A stretch of DNA of 64,000 bases from Mytilisepta virgata (taxonomy: Eukaryota; Mollusca; Bivalvia; Mytilida; Mytilidae): positions 50,484,150-50,548,149 of the forward strand of contig CM051514.1 of assembly GCA_028015205.1 (NCBI GenBank), written 5' to 3'. The position numbers and the translations under genes are program-made. Positions 22,428-33,995 of the stretch are shown here, one piece after another (the stretch's first letter is position 1; the number at the start of each line of letters is the position of its first letter). The notes below the pieces were generated by a model. It had not been told where the DNA came from, did not search any database, and was given only the letters and a program-made list of their open reading frames with translations.

Positions 22428-23976
22428 TAGAGGCTCTCGAGAGCCTGTATCGCTCACCTGGATTTAACTTTTAACCTTGAGCAGGACTAAAAATTTAAGT
22501 GTGGCTGTCAATTTGGTTGGTTTTTATATAGAGTTCTATGTTAAACTGAGTTCGGATGTGGCAGCCATATCTTGGTTGACAGTCCAGGTCAATGGACACA
22601 TTTCTAAAAGAGAACAATCTAAAGACCATTACTACTATATAAGTCTTGTTCCAACTGACTTAGTGTTTTCAGACGAAAATTTTAAAAAGAATTTTCCAAT
22701 AGCCGGGTCCGATATTAAGCTAAGTTCGGTGGCCATCTTGGTTGATAATCCGGGTGATCAGACACAATTCTGAAAGAGGACCATCTAAGGACCAATGCTG
22801 CCAATTTTAGTTCCAATTGGCTACGTAGTTTCAGACGAGAATTAAGATTTTTGATTGAATTTCCCATAGGGTCCTATTTTAAACTAAGTTCGGCCGTGGT
22901 GGACATTTTGGTTCACGGTCCATAAAATCGGACACATTTCTGAAAGAGGATCTCCTAAGGACCATTGCTGCCAAGTCTGGTTCCAATTGGTCAAGTGATT
23001 CAGACAAGAAGATTTTTCAATGAATTTTCCCATAGAGCCCTATGTTAAACTAAATTCGGCTGTGGCGGCCATCTTGGTTGACATCCGGGTCATCGGACAC
23101 AATTCTGAAAGAGGACCATCTAAGGACCATTGTTAATTGGCTTACTGGTTTCAGACAAGAAGATTTTTGAGTGAATTTCCCATAGGATCCTATGTTAAAC
23201 TAAGTTCTGCTGTGGCGGCCATCTTGGTTAACAGTCTTGTCATCGGACACATTTCTGAAAGAGGACCTCCTAAGGACCATTGCTACCAAGTATAGTTCTA
23301 ATTGGCTTAGTGGTTTCAGACAAGAAGATTTTTAAATGAATTTTCCTATAGGGTCCTATGTTAAACTAGGTTCGGCTATGGCGACCATCTTGGTTAACAG
23401 TCCGGGTCATCGGACACATTTCTGAAAGAGAACCTCCTAAGGACCATTACTGCCAAGTTTGGTTCCAATTGGCTTTGTAGTTTCATAGAAGACGATTTTT
23501 GAAATTCAACCCCTCTTTTTCCATTTTTAATAACAGCAGCCAAGTCGGTTGAAGGTCGGGGATGCAGGATATAATTTTGGAAGGGGGCCACACAAGGATC
23601 ATTCCACCAACGTTTGGTCCCAATTATCCCAGTGGTTTAAGAGGAGAAGATCTTTTAAGGAAAGTTTACGCCAAACGCCCTTTAAAGGGCAAAACTCATA
23701 TAAGGGGTCAATCAATGATTTTGGTCATGTTGACTTATTTGTATAGATCTTAGTTTAGTTTAAACAAATTTTATTAATTAAATCATAGATATGTTAACAT
23801 AATATACAATGAACATTTTGACATAATATACATTAATTAAAGGATTGGGAAACAAGTTACAAACTTATATTAATCCCTATCCCTGCATTTGTATTATATA
23901 GTGACATGTACAACTCCGAGGTACAACTCAAAGGAAGATGTAATGATACTTAGTAATATGTATAATATGGTTAACT

Positions 23977-24110
23977 ATTATATTATAAATCCTTTATTTG
24001 CATAAAATAAACCCATATGGGTCAAAGCAAAACAATACAATAACACCTCAATATATATACATCACAATAGACATTAACATTAAGAACATGAATACAACAA
24101 ACAGCTTACA
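23977..24110 (-). mobile_element. short LINE 3'-end insertion (unit 1 only)
   Basis: Absent at the equivalent place in unit 2 (about 53243). On the minus strand it ends in gggtttattttatgcaaataaagg, a LINE-like 3' end, so it is a strongly 5'-truncated retroinsertion. It lies within the older LINE. Confidence 0.55.
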
Positions 24111-24167
24111 ATAATAATTAGGAAAGTTGTTGATAAAGTTAAGTATAAAGAATTAGGATTATTGGCT

Positions 24168-24592
24168 GGGAAGAATTTAAAAATGGTGATGCGCTCAGTG
24201 TAATGACGTAGTTAGACTGGTACCCGTCCGTTATTTTACAAGATTGACAATATACGTCTGGTTCATGGTTTTGGTTATTCTTTTTAACCCCACCACTGTT
24301 CAGTGCCTGTACCATGTGTTTTATGTTATTTTTTGTCCGGGGTTCTGTCTGTTGTTTACCTTTCCTGTTAGAAGTTTTGTTGTTCATTTGTACATACATT
24401 TATTTGAGATAGAAACATCATTTGATTTTTTTTTGGGGGGGGGGGGGGTAACTTAAATAAATAAAAATTAAATTAAATCTATCATTATAAATGGACTTTG
24501 TGTGTTCTTTTATTCATTCATTTATTTATTTTTGAACTCATACTGAATATTACGGCTGGGAAAAGGGGTGGTGGTGGGGGGGGGGGGGGGTG
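24168..24592. mobile_element. insertion of about 0.4 kb in the LINE 3' region (unit 1 only)
   Basis: Unit 2 runs straight through this site near 53300. The ends repeat a ggctggg motif (about 24160 and 24555). The interior includes a reversed piece of the ggataacaggaaagg dispersed block (24270-24370), ATTT-rich sequence and two G runs. No coding function is assigned. Confidence 0.5.
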
Positions 24593-25924
24593 AGCCAATT
24601 TGAAAATCTCTTACTTTTTATGATAAAGTTCTGCACGGATTTGAAAATTTCATCGTTCTGTTCAATAGTGAGATTTGAAGATCCCGAAATAATAAAGTGT
24701 CTATGGAAATCCCTCTAGGAATGTATCGAGTTCTTAGATCAGTAAGACGTCGACAGTGGAGTATGTAATGTACTGTAGTTTCAGAAGTACCGCGCTGACA
24801 GAGGCAGTCTGAAGATTCGACAATATTTTTTTTTAATAAGTGATGATTGAGGGAACTACACTCCATTCTTAATCTACAGTGTAGTACCTGTTCCAGTCGT
24901 GTGCCAGTGTAATAGTATGACGGTTTAGTAATAATTTTGGATTTTAAATTCTGTTTGAAGGAATTAATTGTGGTACTATTCTTCACTGTCTGAGGTTGAA
25001 GGTTCCAAGATCTAACAGTGGAGGGCATGATGTAGTTTGAATATAGCGATGATCTGGTTCGAAAAGGGGGAATTATGTGTGCATGTCGAGTGTTATGGTC
25101 ATGAATGTCGGAAAGTGATTGGGGAATTAGGCTACTGAGATATGTCGGTGTTAGTCGAGTTGTCATTTTAAAGAAATATGTAAGTTTGTGTGTCTCTCGC
25201 AGTCTCTCCCATCCGACTTAGGAGTATAATCGGTGGAGGGAGACTAATCTAATCCCCCAGTGACGATTCTAGCAGCCTCTGTTTGCACGGATTCAATTTT
25301 ACTTACCAATATCAAAGTGGGGTTGTCCCATATGACATCTGCATATTCTAAAATTGGTCTGATAAATGTAAGATAAATTTTTTCCAAAGTTTTTCTGTCG
25401 AGAACGAGTTTGAATTTTCTAACTTTCTTGGTTGAACATTTTTGCTGTTTACAGTTCGTCTTTATCTATAATAATATTCAAGATAATAGCCTAAAACTCC
25501 AAAATTTCCTTAAAATTAATAATTCAGGGACAATAACCCAACAAAGAGTCGACAGATTCGTCTGAAAATTTAACGGCAGGTAGATCTTGACCTGGTGAAC
25601 ATTTTTACTACCGTCAGTTTTGCCCTAAATGTTTTAGTTTTTGAGATATCAGACAAAAACTGCAGTTTACCCCAATGTTCTATTTTAAGCCATGTCGGCC
25701 ATGTTGGTTGGAAGGCGGTGGTTATCGGTCACATTGTTTAAACTAGATACTTAATGATGCTTGTGATGAAGTTTGGTTTCATTTAGCCCAGTAGTTTCAG
25801 AGGAGAAGATTTTTGTAAAAGTTAACGGACGACGACGGACGACGGACGACGGACGCCAAGTGATGAGAATAGCCCGGGTGACCTAAAAATGAAATTTGAT
25901 CTTCAACAGTGAGAACAGAGACAT

Positions 25925-27012
25925 ATAAAACTAGACTGAGGCAGTCGGAAATGACAGCTATCCCCGCACTCCCCACATTTGTATCCCTGTGCACCTTTTT
26001 CACAATTATACCTTTGAATACAGGCCCAAATTTTTGAAAATTAAAATTCTAAAATCTTATCTGCATACAGTGTATGACACAACTGTATAGAAATAAAATG
26101 TATAAAATGAAAAATGAAAGAAAACTTTCAGTCATCCACTTATTATTCCCAATTTTTTAAGTTCGACCCCTAAAGGCCCCAGTTTTTGAAAATCACAATT
26201 CTAAAACCTTATTGCACATCTATATACAGTGTATACAATGCCGTAAAGAAATTAATTACATAAAATGAAAAATGAAAGAGGAGTTTAGGTCACAAGCTTA
26301 AATTCCTAATTTTCAAAATTCAACATCTGTTGTCCCCGAGTTCTGAAAATCAAAATTCTAAAACCTTATTGCACATCTTCACATAGTATGTGACAATTCT
26401 GTATAGAAATCATATTCATAAAATGAAAAATGAACGAGGAGTTTAGGTCTCAAGCTTAAATTGCCAATTTTCCAAATTTGACCCCTGTGGGCCCCAATTT
26501 TTGAAAATCAAAATTCTAACACCTTATTGCGCATCTAGATACGGTATGTGACAATACTGTGTAGAAATTAAATGCATGAAGTCAAAAATGAAAGAGGAGT
26601 TTAGGTCACATGCTTCAATTTCTAATTTTCAAAATTTGACACCTGTGGGCCCCAACTTTAGAAAATCAAAATTCCAAAACCTTATTGCGCATCTACATAC
26701 AGAATGCGACAATACTGTATATAAATCAAATGCATGAATTCAAAAATGAAAGAGGAGTTTAGGTCACAAGCTTAAATTCACCTTTTTTCGAAAATCGAAA
26801 TACAGTATGTGACAATCCTTTATATAAATTAAATACATAAAATGAAAAATGATAGAGGAGTTAATGTTACATTTTTGATAATACTGTACAGAAATTAAAT
26901 GCATGAAGTTAAAAATGAACGAGGAGTTTAGGTCACAAGAAAGTGTGAGGGACGGACGGACGGGGGCGATAACAATATCCCCGAACTTCTTCGAAGTGCG
27001 GGGATAATTATA
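25925..27012. mobile_element. tandem-core (pearl-like) element, second family
   Basis: A left end with ctatccccgcactcccc is followed by five or six monomers of about 155 bp, anchored by aaaatcaaaattctaaaacc and cttattgcgcatct. A short ACGG microsatellite (26951-26963) and a right end with aagtgcggggata, inverted relative to the left end, follow. The layout is the same as at 405-1420 and the core is partly similar (ttattgcgcatct). The small frame 26764-27072 on the minus strand is a shadow of the array. Confidence 0.65.
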
Positions 27013-27499
27013 TGTCTCTGGTGAAAACAACCCGCCTGCATTAGTATTTACCTGTAATGAGGTAGGCACCATTTAATAAGTGGATAAGTAAGATTTAAGA
27101 GTTTATCCTGACTAACAGTACCTTTGCTTTAAATGAAAATTAAATACTGCAAACTGCTGATATTTATTGATATTTGATATAGTAAGACAATGAATTATTA
27201 TCCTGAAAGTCGTATGGAATGAGATAAAATCATTTTTGAAAGGAAAAAAAATCATAAACCTTTTTTCACAAAATTAATCATTATTTAATACCAGTCAAAA
27301 GACAGACAAAATTAAAATCATTTTAATCATTATAACCAGACAAAACACAGAAAAAATTAAAACTGTTTAAATTCTTTGATTTGGTATTTACCATAAATCT
27401 TTTGAAGAAAGCTGTAATGGGAAAATCACATGAAAATTCAAGTAATTTAATATGTCTTTTCAATTGAGCCTGAAATATTTTCATGCAAATGTCCAAACA
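27013..27499. other. AT-rich intergenic sequence
   Basis: Two short minus-strand stretches with splice-like borders (27062-27117 and 27399-27476) are open, but most differences from unit 2 are amino-acid replacements, so coding function is not claimed. Nothing else is recognised. Confidence 0.35.
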
Positions 27500-27865
27500 G
27501 TGTTTTACTGTGTGTATCGCTGTGTGTTTGTTTATTCCACATTGGCTAGAGGTATGCGCGGGGGGGGAGGTTTAACTCCGCCACATTTTTGCGGCCGTAC
27601 CAAGTCAGGAACCTCTAGCCTTTGTTAGTCTTGTGTTTTTTTTTTTTTATTTTTATTTTGGTTCATTTGTATGTTTTGGAGTTTAGTGTGCCGTCCATTT
27701 CGCTGAACTAGTATGCATTATTTTTTAGGGAACAGCTGAAGCCGGGTGTTGGATTTTCTCGCTGCGTTGAAGACCCATGGTAACCATTAGCTGTTTTCTG
27801 CTCTTTGGTCGGGTTGTTATCTCTTTGACACATTCCCCGTTTCCATTCTCTATTCTATTATAGCT
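27500..27865 (+). repeat. dispersed mussel-type repeat block
   Basis: Second copy of the block at 14545-14895, with the same landmarks (ccacatttttgcggcc, caggaacctctagcc, gacacattccccgtttcc) and a G-run and T-run of different length. Confidence 0.75.
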
Positions 27866-28246
27866 TTCAAGGGATGTAATTCTCACAATTCTGTACACAA
27901 ATAAAAAATTATTAGCCTATCTCATCTTTAAGCAAAAGTATTCAATATTCAATAGTGCACAATAATTTACTGGTATAATAGATATAATTTCACGAACTTG
28001 GCATTTTTTCAAAATCTAGAATCATGAGTTGTGTTTAATATTCATTTTTTCCAAATATAGCAATACACCAAAAATAGAGGTACAAGGAGCTGTATTGTTA
28101 TGCTTTGGTAAATCACGGCAATATAAAGTGGAGTTAAATATTGGAAATATGTATAAAGGATTTCATATTAATAAAAAATCTATAATAGATTCGCATAACA
28201 TGTATAAACTACTGTATATTATTGTAAAACTATAGAAGTTTCATTT
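27866..28246. other. intergenic sequence with a short unassigned frame
   Basis: The plus-strand frame 28029-28235 (68 aa, with EVQGAVLLCFG) has a splice-acceptor-like tccaaatatag upstream. Unit 2 lacks one A in the run at its start, but the downstream frame is conserved. No family is recognised; an exon or retroelement remnant are both possible. Confidence 0.3.
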
Positions 28247-28258
28247 CTCAGTATGAAG

Positions 28259-29233
28259 ATTGTTTGTTTAGTTTAGTTGGGGCGTTTTCAGCACATTTGG
28301 CTATTTCGCGACGGCCAGTTTTTATTGGTTGAGAAAGCCGGAGTACCCGGAGAGAACCACCGACCTTCGGTAGGAAAATTGGCAATCCTTGTCAATTAAG
28401 GTGGGAGTCGAACACACCCCGCCACCACAGGGGCCCGACTTTTGGATATTTATTTCTTTTTTATTTTATTTTTTTTTGGTCTTATTTCATGAATGCTTTT
28501 TAATAAATATTTACTATAACAACGCATGTCACAATTTATTTCATATCTGCCCTCAATCTCCTCTAAAATGAATGATCTTCAAAATCCAATCATCAATTTA
28601 CCAAGCTACGACATTAAACTCGATAATTTGACGAGCGAAGTCAAAACTTATCATATTTCGCGTCGAAAGCAACGTTCCTCGTAACTTTTGAATTCAAAGG
28701 GACGCAACTCTGATTCTCATTGACTTATACATACTGTTATATACAGTAACGTTGCTTTCGACCCGAAATACGCGAACTTTTGACTTTGCTTGTCGAATTA
28801 AAGAGTTTGATGCCGCATCTTGGTAAAATGGTGACTGGATTTTGAAGATGATTCATTTTGGAGGAGATTGAGGGCAGATATAAAATAAATTCTCATGGAA
28901 GTATTTTTAATTGATTTTAATCGTGGCAGAGGTAGGAAATCCAAAATGGCGGCTTATATCCCTTTAGGATTTTTTAGTATAAGGACGTGGATAGTGTATA
29001 GCATATTGATAATAAACGCAGAATATTCGTTGTTACAGTGAATATTTATTAAAAGTACTCATGAAATAAGATAACAAAAAAAAAAAATAAAATAAAAAAG
29101 AAATAAATTTCCAGAAGTCGGGCCCCCTGTGCCCGCCATAGGTGAGATTCGAACTCACAACCTCGGTGTTGACAGGCTAGTGATCATTAGTAGTCATGAC
29201 TAACTACCTAGACCACTCGGCCACCGAGCCACC
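28259..29233 (-). mobile_element. tRNA-derived SINE with nested DNA element (unit 1 only)
   Basis: Flanked by a 12-bp duplication CTCAGTATGAAG (28247-28258 and 29234-29245); unit 2 has the site once (near 56931). On the minus strand it begins with a tRNA-like head (box A tggccgagtggtc, box B agttcgaatctc; 29233-29132) and ends with a mollusc SINE tail (ctccgggtactccggc... gaaatagcc). About 261 bp remain once the nested 706-bp element and its duplication are removed. The tRNA-like part is a SINE head and is not a tRNA gene. Confidence 0.85.
28426..29131. mobile_element. hAT-like non-autonomous foldback element
   Basis: The 706-bp element starts CACAGGGGCCCGACTT and ends in its reverse complement with one extra base. 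It is flanked by 8-bp repeats CCCGCCAC (28418-28425) and CCCGCCAT (29132-29139). The arms pair over about 250 bp (28426-28680 with the right half), with an asymmetric unpaired stretch near 28890-29030. The CA(CA)GGGG terminus and 8-bp duplication fit the hAT superfamily. There is no transposase. Confidence 0.8.
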
Positions 29234-29269
29234 CTCAGTATGAAGAAGCACATGTATGCTTTTATATAT

Positions 29270-30165
29270 TTTATATCATGGCACTGATTCAGGATGCATT
29301 ACTGGAAGAGGTTTGGAGCCCTGATAGGCTGTGGAACAGGGCGAGTTTGTTGTCACATAAACTGCTTAGACAGGGTTATGTTCGGTGTCTGTTAATTCTA
29401 TCACCCCAAAAGTTTCATGGTCGTCATCACGATAGAAAGTTTATATCTCGCGTATGGACTAGATATCGTCAGTTAGATTTCACTTTCTTCTTGAAATGAC
29501 ACCTCACCGGACTTGACACTTCACTGGCTTTTACTTACTGGCAATGTTATGGGTGCTGTTAAAGGAGTAGGGCACACTTACCCTTCCGGAGGACCCGATG
29601 TCACTCCACGTTTTCAATGGGAGTTCACATTGTTAGTGCTTCATGCTCAGTTACTGTGCTGTCTTGTTCTATTTTTGTTTAGTTTATTATACATTTTTTA
29701 TTTCTTTTGGTTCTACATGTATCCTTGTGGTGTTAGTACATGTTGTTTTCCATTATCCTGACTGTCTTGTCCTTGGATTTTGAGTTTGTGGATTTTCCCC
29801 ATTGTTTTGTTGCCTCGGTAATTCTTTGCCGATATCACTCCAAACGTTTTATGGTCGTTATCACGAATTGATTAGCCGATACGAAGTTTCTATCTCTCCT
29901 ATAAGACAGATAGTTCACGTCCTTCTAGAATTGACACTTCACTTGCCTTTACGTACTGGCAATGTGGCGGATGTCTTGTTCTATCTTTGTTTAGTTTATT
30001 GCAAGTTTTTTTTATTCTTTTAGTTATACATGTATCCGTGTGACGATGGTTTGTTGAGTTCTACTCTCCTGACTTGTCTTTTCCATGGACATCAAATCTG
30101 TGGACCTTTCCCACTAATTTGTAGCTTCAGTATTCTTTTGCCGATATTAATTATAGTGATCCGAT
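29270..30165 (+). pseudogene. degenerate retroelement sequence, partly repeated
   Basis: Short in-frame fragments resemble one another (KFHGRHHDRKF near 29415 and FYGRYHELISRYEVSIS near 29850). They are followed by similar non-coding stretches (ggcaatgt...ggtgctgttaaagga; ttgtgctgtcttgttctat), suggesting two or three successive copies of a retroelement 3' part. All frames are broken. Unit 2 has the same at 56965-57890. Confidence 0.5.
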
Positions 30166-30167
30166 TC

Positions 30168-30305
30168 AATAGAATAGAGAATGGAAACGAGGAATGTGTC
30201 AAAGAGACAACATCCCGACCAAAGAGCAGAAAACAGCTCAAGGCTAACAATGGGTCTTCAACGCAGCGAGAAAATCCCGCACCCAGAGTCGGGCTTTAGC
30301 TGGTC
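30168..30305 (-). repeat. reversed partial copy of the dispersed mussel-type block
   Basis: The sequence tagaatagagaatggaaacg through gaccaaagagcag to gtctTcaacgcagcg is the reverse complement of the right end of the block at 27500-27865. The small plus-strand frame here is a by-product. Confidence 0.75.
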
Positions 30306-31422
30306 CATAAACAATAATGAATACTAAACTTCAAAAGTATATATATCATCTGAAAGTTCATGAACTTTTTCTTTAAATAATAAAAGATGACGTAAAACGT
30401 CCGGTCCGTTGACACTAACATGTATAGTTCACATATCCATGATTTAAAATATTGAAATAAAACACCAACAAAGCACTAAAAAACAACAATGTTTGGCACA
30501 CACAATAAATATTGTTATTTTCTTTGTGCTCCTTGTAGTGTTACTACCAAGTTTCTTTTTCCTGAAAAACAGATAAAAAATATTTAAAACATAATGCAAA
30601 AAGTTCAATTAGAAGGCAGTTTGTATCTATAAAGTTACAGTAAACTGTTCAAATATTGAAAACGTCACATCCCTGGTTGTATTTTTATGATCTTGCTGTA
30701 CTGAACATGATCATATTTTTGTGCAATAATAGTCCAGTCAATCTAGCATAAATTTGACCCTAACCTTAAAGTAATTGCAACAGAATATTTTTAAGTTTTA
30801 ATCTTTAGCATTATACCCCAAATATACACAGGAAAAAGTCCAACAAAATCTAACTTGAGGAAGACTAAAAAATCACGATTTTAAAATTCCTATGGAGAAC
30901 TTGATCATTATCATACAATTAATGACTTTGTAACAGGTCGCTGTCAGGATTTATCAACCCGAGAAAATGTAATATTCACCAAGACTTTAGGTGAGGTGAA
31001 TATACATTTTCAAGGGTTGATGAATTCTGATAGTGACCTAATACATAGTCAGTAGTGACTTTTTTTATATGAATCAGAAAAAAATTACTTTCATTTTCTA
31101 TTTTAAGAAAAATCGGTGACTATTAAATTCTGCTTGACCTGTCAGGATCTGTTTTAATCCCAAATTTTAATTCACGAGTACTCAAGACCTTTCCATCCAA
31201 TGAGAGAATAGAAAAATATTTTCATGTAATAATTGTTGGTGGCATAATACCTCAGCAACATATTTCTTCTGAAAAACTCCGACCTTTAGTACAAACACGT
31301 ATATTTCAAATAACAATTAGATATGTCTTAAAAGTGGTTCAACTGTTTGTAAAACTTGCACATATTTTGCAACGTCACATTGTGTTTGTGGTGATGTCAT
31401 GTTTTACCCAAAACTCAATGGA
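30306..31422. other. right end of unit 1
   Basis: No gene is supported. About 30415-30570 is a diverged second copy of 15190-15410. About 165 bp (30745-30890) are missing from unit 2. A long palindrome lies at 30924-31050. The unit ends at the junction with unit 2 near 31423. Confidence 0.5.
30924..31050. repeat. imperfect palindrome, about 127 bp
   Basis: The arms (about 30924-30980 and 30994-31050) are reverse complements with scattered mismatches and one small gap, around a short loop (aagactttaggtga region). The unit 2 copy is at 58495-58621. It is probably a short foldback/MITE; no target duplication was defined. Confidence 0.75.
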
Positions 31423-32095
31423 TTTTTTAGATAAAATTTTAGTAATTATGGTCTTTTTCTGTTTCGGCCCTTTTTGGTCCCTCCCACCCCCTTTTAAACA
31501 ATTTTGGAATTCCAAAACCTTATTGCGCATCTACAGTTGGTAAGAAACAATATGGCACTAATAAAAATGATTTAAATTCAAAAATGAAATAGGAGTTCGC
31601 GTCACAAGACTCTTTGTCTATTTTGACCCTTTTTGGTCCCTCCCAGCTCCCCTTTGGAATTCCAAAACCTTTTGCGCATATGCAGTTAGCAAGCAACAAT
31701 ATGACATAGTTATTTAAGTAATTATGCTTTTTTTCTGCTTGGGCCTTTTTTGTCCCTCCCACCCCCGTTTTAAAAAAATTGCCATTCCAAAACCTTATTG
31801 CGCATCTACAGTTGGTAAGCAACAATACGGCAACAATAAAAATGGTTTAAATTCAAAAATGAAAGTAGAGTTCACGTCACAAGGCTATATAATTTAGCCA
31901 TTCCCAGGCACTCTTTTAAAACTTTGGAATTCCATAACGTTATTGCGCTTCTACAGTTAGAAAGCAACAATATGGCACAAAGAAAAATGGTAAAAATTCA
32001 AAAGTGAAGGAGGAGTTTGCGTCACAAGGTGTGACGGACGGACGACCACAACGACAATATTATACCCGAACTTTCATTCGAAAGCGCGGGTATAA
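31423..32095. mobile_element. tandem-core element, right part only (unit 2)
   Basis: Matches 745-1420: about four monomers, the ACGG microsatellite (32033-32044) and the right end. The left end is missing because the duplication breakpoint cuts the element. Confidence 0.65.
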
Positions 32096-32277
32096 ACAGA
32101 TCATTCGCTGTTGGTTTAATTCCAATTTTTCTTTTCACAGTTTTCAATCATGTGTAAAATTATAGACTACCTTATGAATTAAGAGATTAACTTTCAAAGA
32201 TTAAAGGTAAACATTTCTATTTTTGGTCATAATAATCTTTGATACTTTAATCAAGGAAGTTAAATAGAATTGATAAA

Positions 32278-33995
32278 ATGGCTTCCTCAAAGCCGTTGAC
32301 AAGTTCTATTAGGAAAGGACAGACAGCCATGGTCTGTGAGTTATGTGAAAATGACCCCAAGTTGAAGTGGAAATGTTTGGAGTGTGGACTGATGATGTGC
32401 CAGAGATGTCGAGATAAAGTCCATTCTAAGTTTGCATCAGCCCAGGACCATACAATTATTGACATAAAAGATGTCCATAAATATCAAGAGGAACGAAAAC
32501 TTGATTTTACAAAACTGAAGTGTACCAAACATGCTGAACAAAATTGTTGTATTTTTTGTAGATCTTGTTGTGAATTAGCTTGCCCAGTTTGTATTTCTAA
32601 AACCCACAACAAACATGAAATGACTGAGATAAGTGAGGGATACAAGATTCAGTTGGATAAAATCAGAAATGGACAAACCTATATCAACGAGGGATTGAAG
32701 AATTTATCTAAAGGGCAGGAAGAACTAAGGAAAATAAAATCCCTTAGGCAATCCAGTTATAATAAAACAAAGCAAGGAATACTAGATTATAAGAAATCTT
32801 TGATAGAATCCATTGAGAAACACTGTGATAAACTTATTAGTGAACTTGATCAGAACTTGGATGACATATCACTATCTATGGAGGAAGCTGTCCAGAAATC
32901 AAAAGAGACTCAGAAGGAATTAACCCAACAAAATGATGAGGTAAATAAAGTTCTTCTGTCTAATGATGCTATGAAAGTTTTCTCTTCCAAAAACCTGATC
33001 AAATCAATGGAGACCAATATTGAACCAGTAAAGACAACCTTCAACCAAATTCCGAAGTTTGTTCCTGGAGATTTTTCAAATTATCAGTCCTTCATGGTAA
33101 ACTACAAAATGTTACTGTACCATACACCACTGAACTTAAGGTTGGTAAACAATTTACAACACACTATAACCGTATTAACAATCTTATTGTGTGTGAAGAT
33201 GATTCTTTCATGATAAACGATATATCTTTAAAAGTTGTACAAAGAGCTAATATAGAAGGTAATACACTGAAAACTATATCAGACTTCAAACTTTATGTTA
33301 ATGACATGACAATTACTCCATCTGGTGATCTACTACTCTGTGTTTTTGGTTCATCTGTAGTTAAAGTTATACAATCAGGTACAGAGGAAGTGAAAGACTC
33401 TCCTTACAATATATCACCATTACTGCCTGTTAGTATACATGTGACTCAAGACAATAAAGTTATCATAGGAGCTAAAGATACAGGACCATACTTCCCAGCT
33501 AATGGACCCAGACAGGTAATAGTACTGCACAAGTCGGGACGACAGGAGAAAGTCTTCCAGTATGACAGTCAAAATAAACCTTTATTTACTTTTCCTTATC
33601 ATATAACTAGTACTAGTAATGGTAACATTGGGGTTGTAGATGTGTTATCTGGGGATTATCAGGGGAGGGTTGTTATACTGAACAATGAGGGAATGAATAT
33701 TAATATCTATACTGGTCATCCTGATGTGAACACAGAAGACCATCCATTTTCACCAATTGAAATTGAAACAACCTCATCAGACAACTTTGTCTTAGTAGAC
33801 AGTTACAACCATACACTACACATACTGTCCAGTAATGGTGAGAACATTACATACTACAACACTGAGGAGTTAGGGATAGAGTTACCAAACTCTCTGTCAT
33901 TCAGTCAAACTGGACAGTTATATATTGGATGTGATACATACAAAGGTAGTGGATCAAAAGCCAAAATATACAAAATAGATAACTTTGTATGGTAA
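32278..33995 (+). pseudogene. TRIM-like B-box/coiled-coil/propeller gene, copy 2, frameshifted
   Basis: It starts with the same MASSKPLTSS as the intact copy and keeps both B-boxes and the coiled coil. Around 33071-33078 one base is missing (ttttcaaatt against tttatccaaatt in copy 3). After that the first frame reads nonsense to a stop at 33213, giving about 311 aa. The correct frame continues to the shared end IDNFVW at 33995. The missing base lies in a T/A run, so a sequencing error is possible. AATAAA lies at 34269-34274. The uninterrupted LTR target (cataataatc) lies about 45 bp upstream of the ATG. Confidence 0.9.

Larger units (their letters stand above)
23752..25430 (-). pseudogene. 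5'-truncated LINE (jockey/CR1-like RT C-terminal part)
   Basis: On the minus strand, from about 25430 down, the frame encodes a FIRPILEYADVIWD motif, typical of the end of a non-LTR reverse transcriptase. It continues through IESVQTEAARIVTG and 24618-25166 (182-aa frame) to a CLCQRG...HYILHC zinc-knuckle-like end. A 3' tail ends in taataaaatttgtttaaac near 23752. Endonuclease and polymerase core are absent. It sits inside the tandem-core element and is shared with unit 2, so it predates the duplication. Two further insertions lie in its 3' region. Confidence 0.8.
22428..25893. mobile_element. tandem-core element with about 165-bp monomers, split by a LINE
   Basis: It starts near a gaggctctcgagagcc motif with gctcacctgg and ends near gggtgacctaaaa, the two ends being roughly inverted. 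Six monomers, each with ttcggctgtggcggccatcttgg-like sequence, are anchored near 22545, 22725, 22885, 23050, 23200 and 23365. An (ACGACGG)-type microsatellite lies at 25824-25856. The right part is separated from the core by the minus-strand LINE at 23752-25430. Architecture parallels the pearl-like elements although the core sequence is unrelated. Open frames such as 22477-22773 are read-throughs of monomers. Confidence 0.65.
745..31422. repeat. tandem segmental duplication, unit 1
   Basis: Near-colinear similarity with 31423-59004 is obvious throughout, and the join into unit 2 occurs where the segment end (a caaaactcaatgga motif) meets a ttttttagataaaatttt start also found at 745. Net of the 2.2 kb LTR insertion the unit is about 28.5 kb. 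It carries a broken TRIM-like gene at its left and only repeats elsewhere. Boundaries are accurate to a few bases, limited by a T run at the junction. Confidence 0.9.

Noticed and set aside
22477..23753. Several open frames in the tandem-core region
   Set aside because: They read across repeat monomers, differ between units and contain no domain-like features.
27062..27476. Minus-strand exon-like stretches (27399-27476, 27062-27117, about 22090-22170 and 17252-17313) with splice-like borders and compatible phases
   Set aside because: Most differences from unit 2 in the first two change amino acids, the third is stopped in unit 2, and short open stretches between AG and GT are expected by chance. 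Spliced RNA reads would be needed to revive the idea.
29132..29233. tRNA gene on the minus strand
   Set aside because: Box A and box B are present, but the sequence continues into a SINE body and tail and has a 12-bp target duplication, so it is a SINE head.
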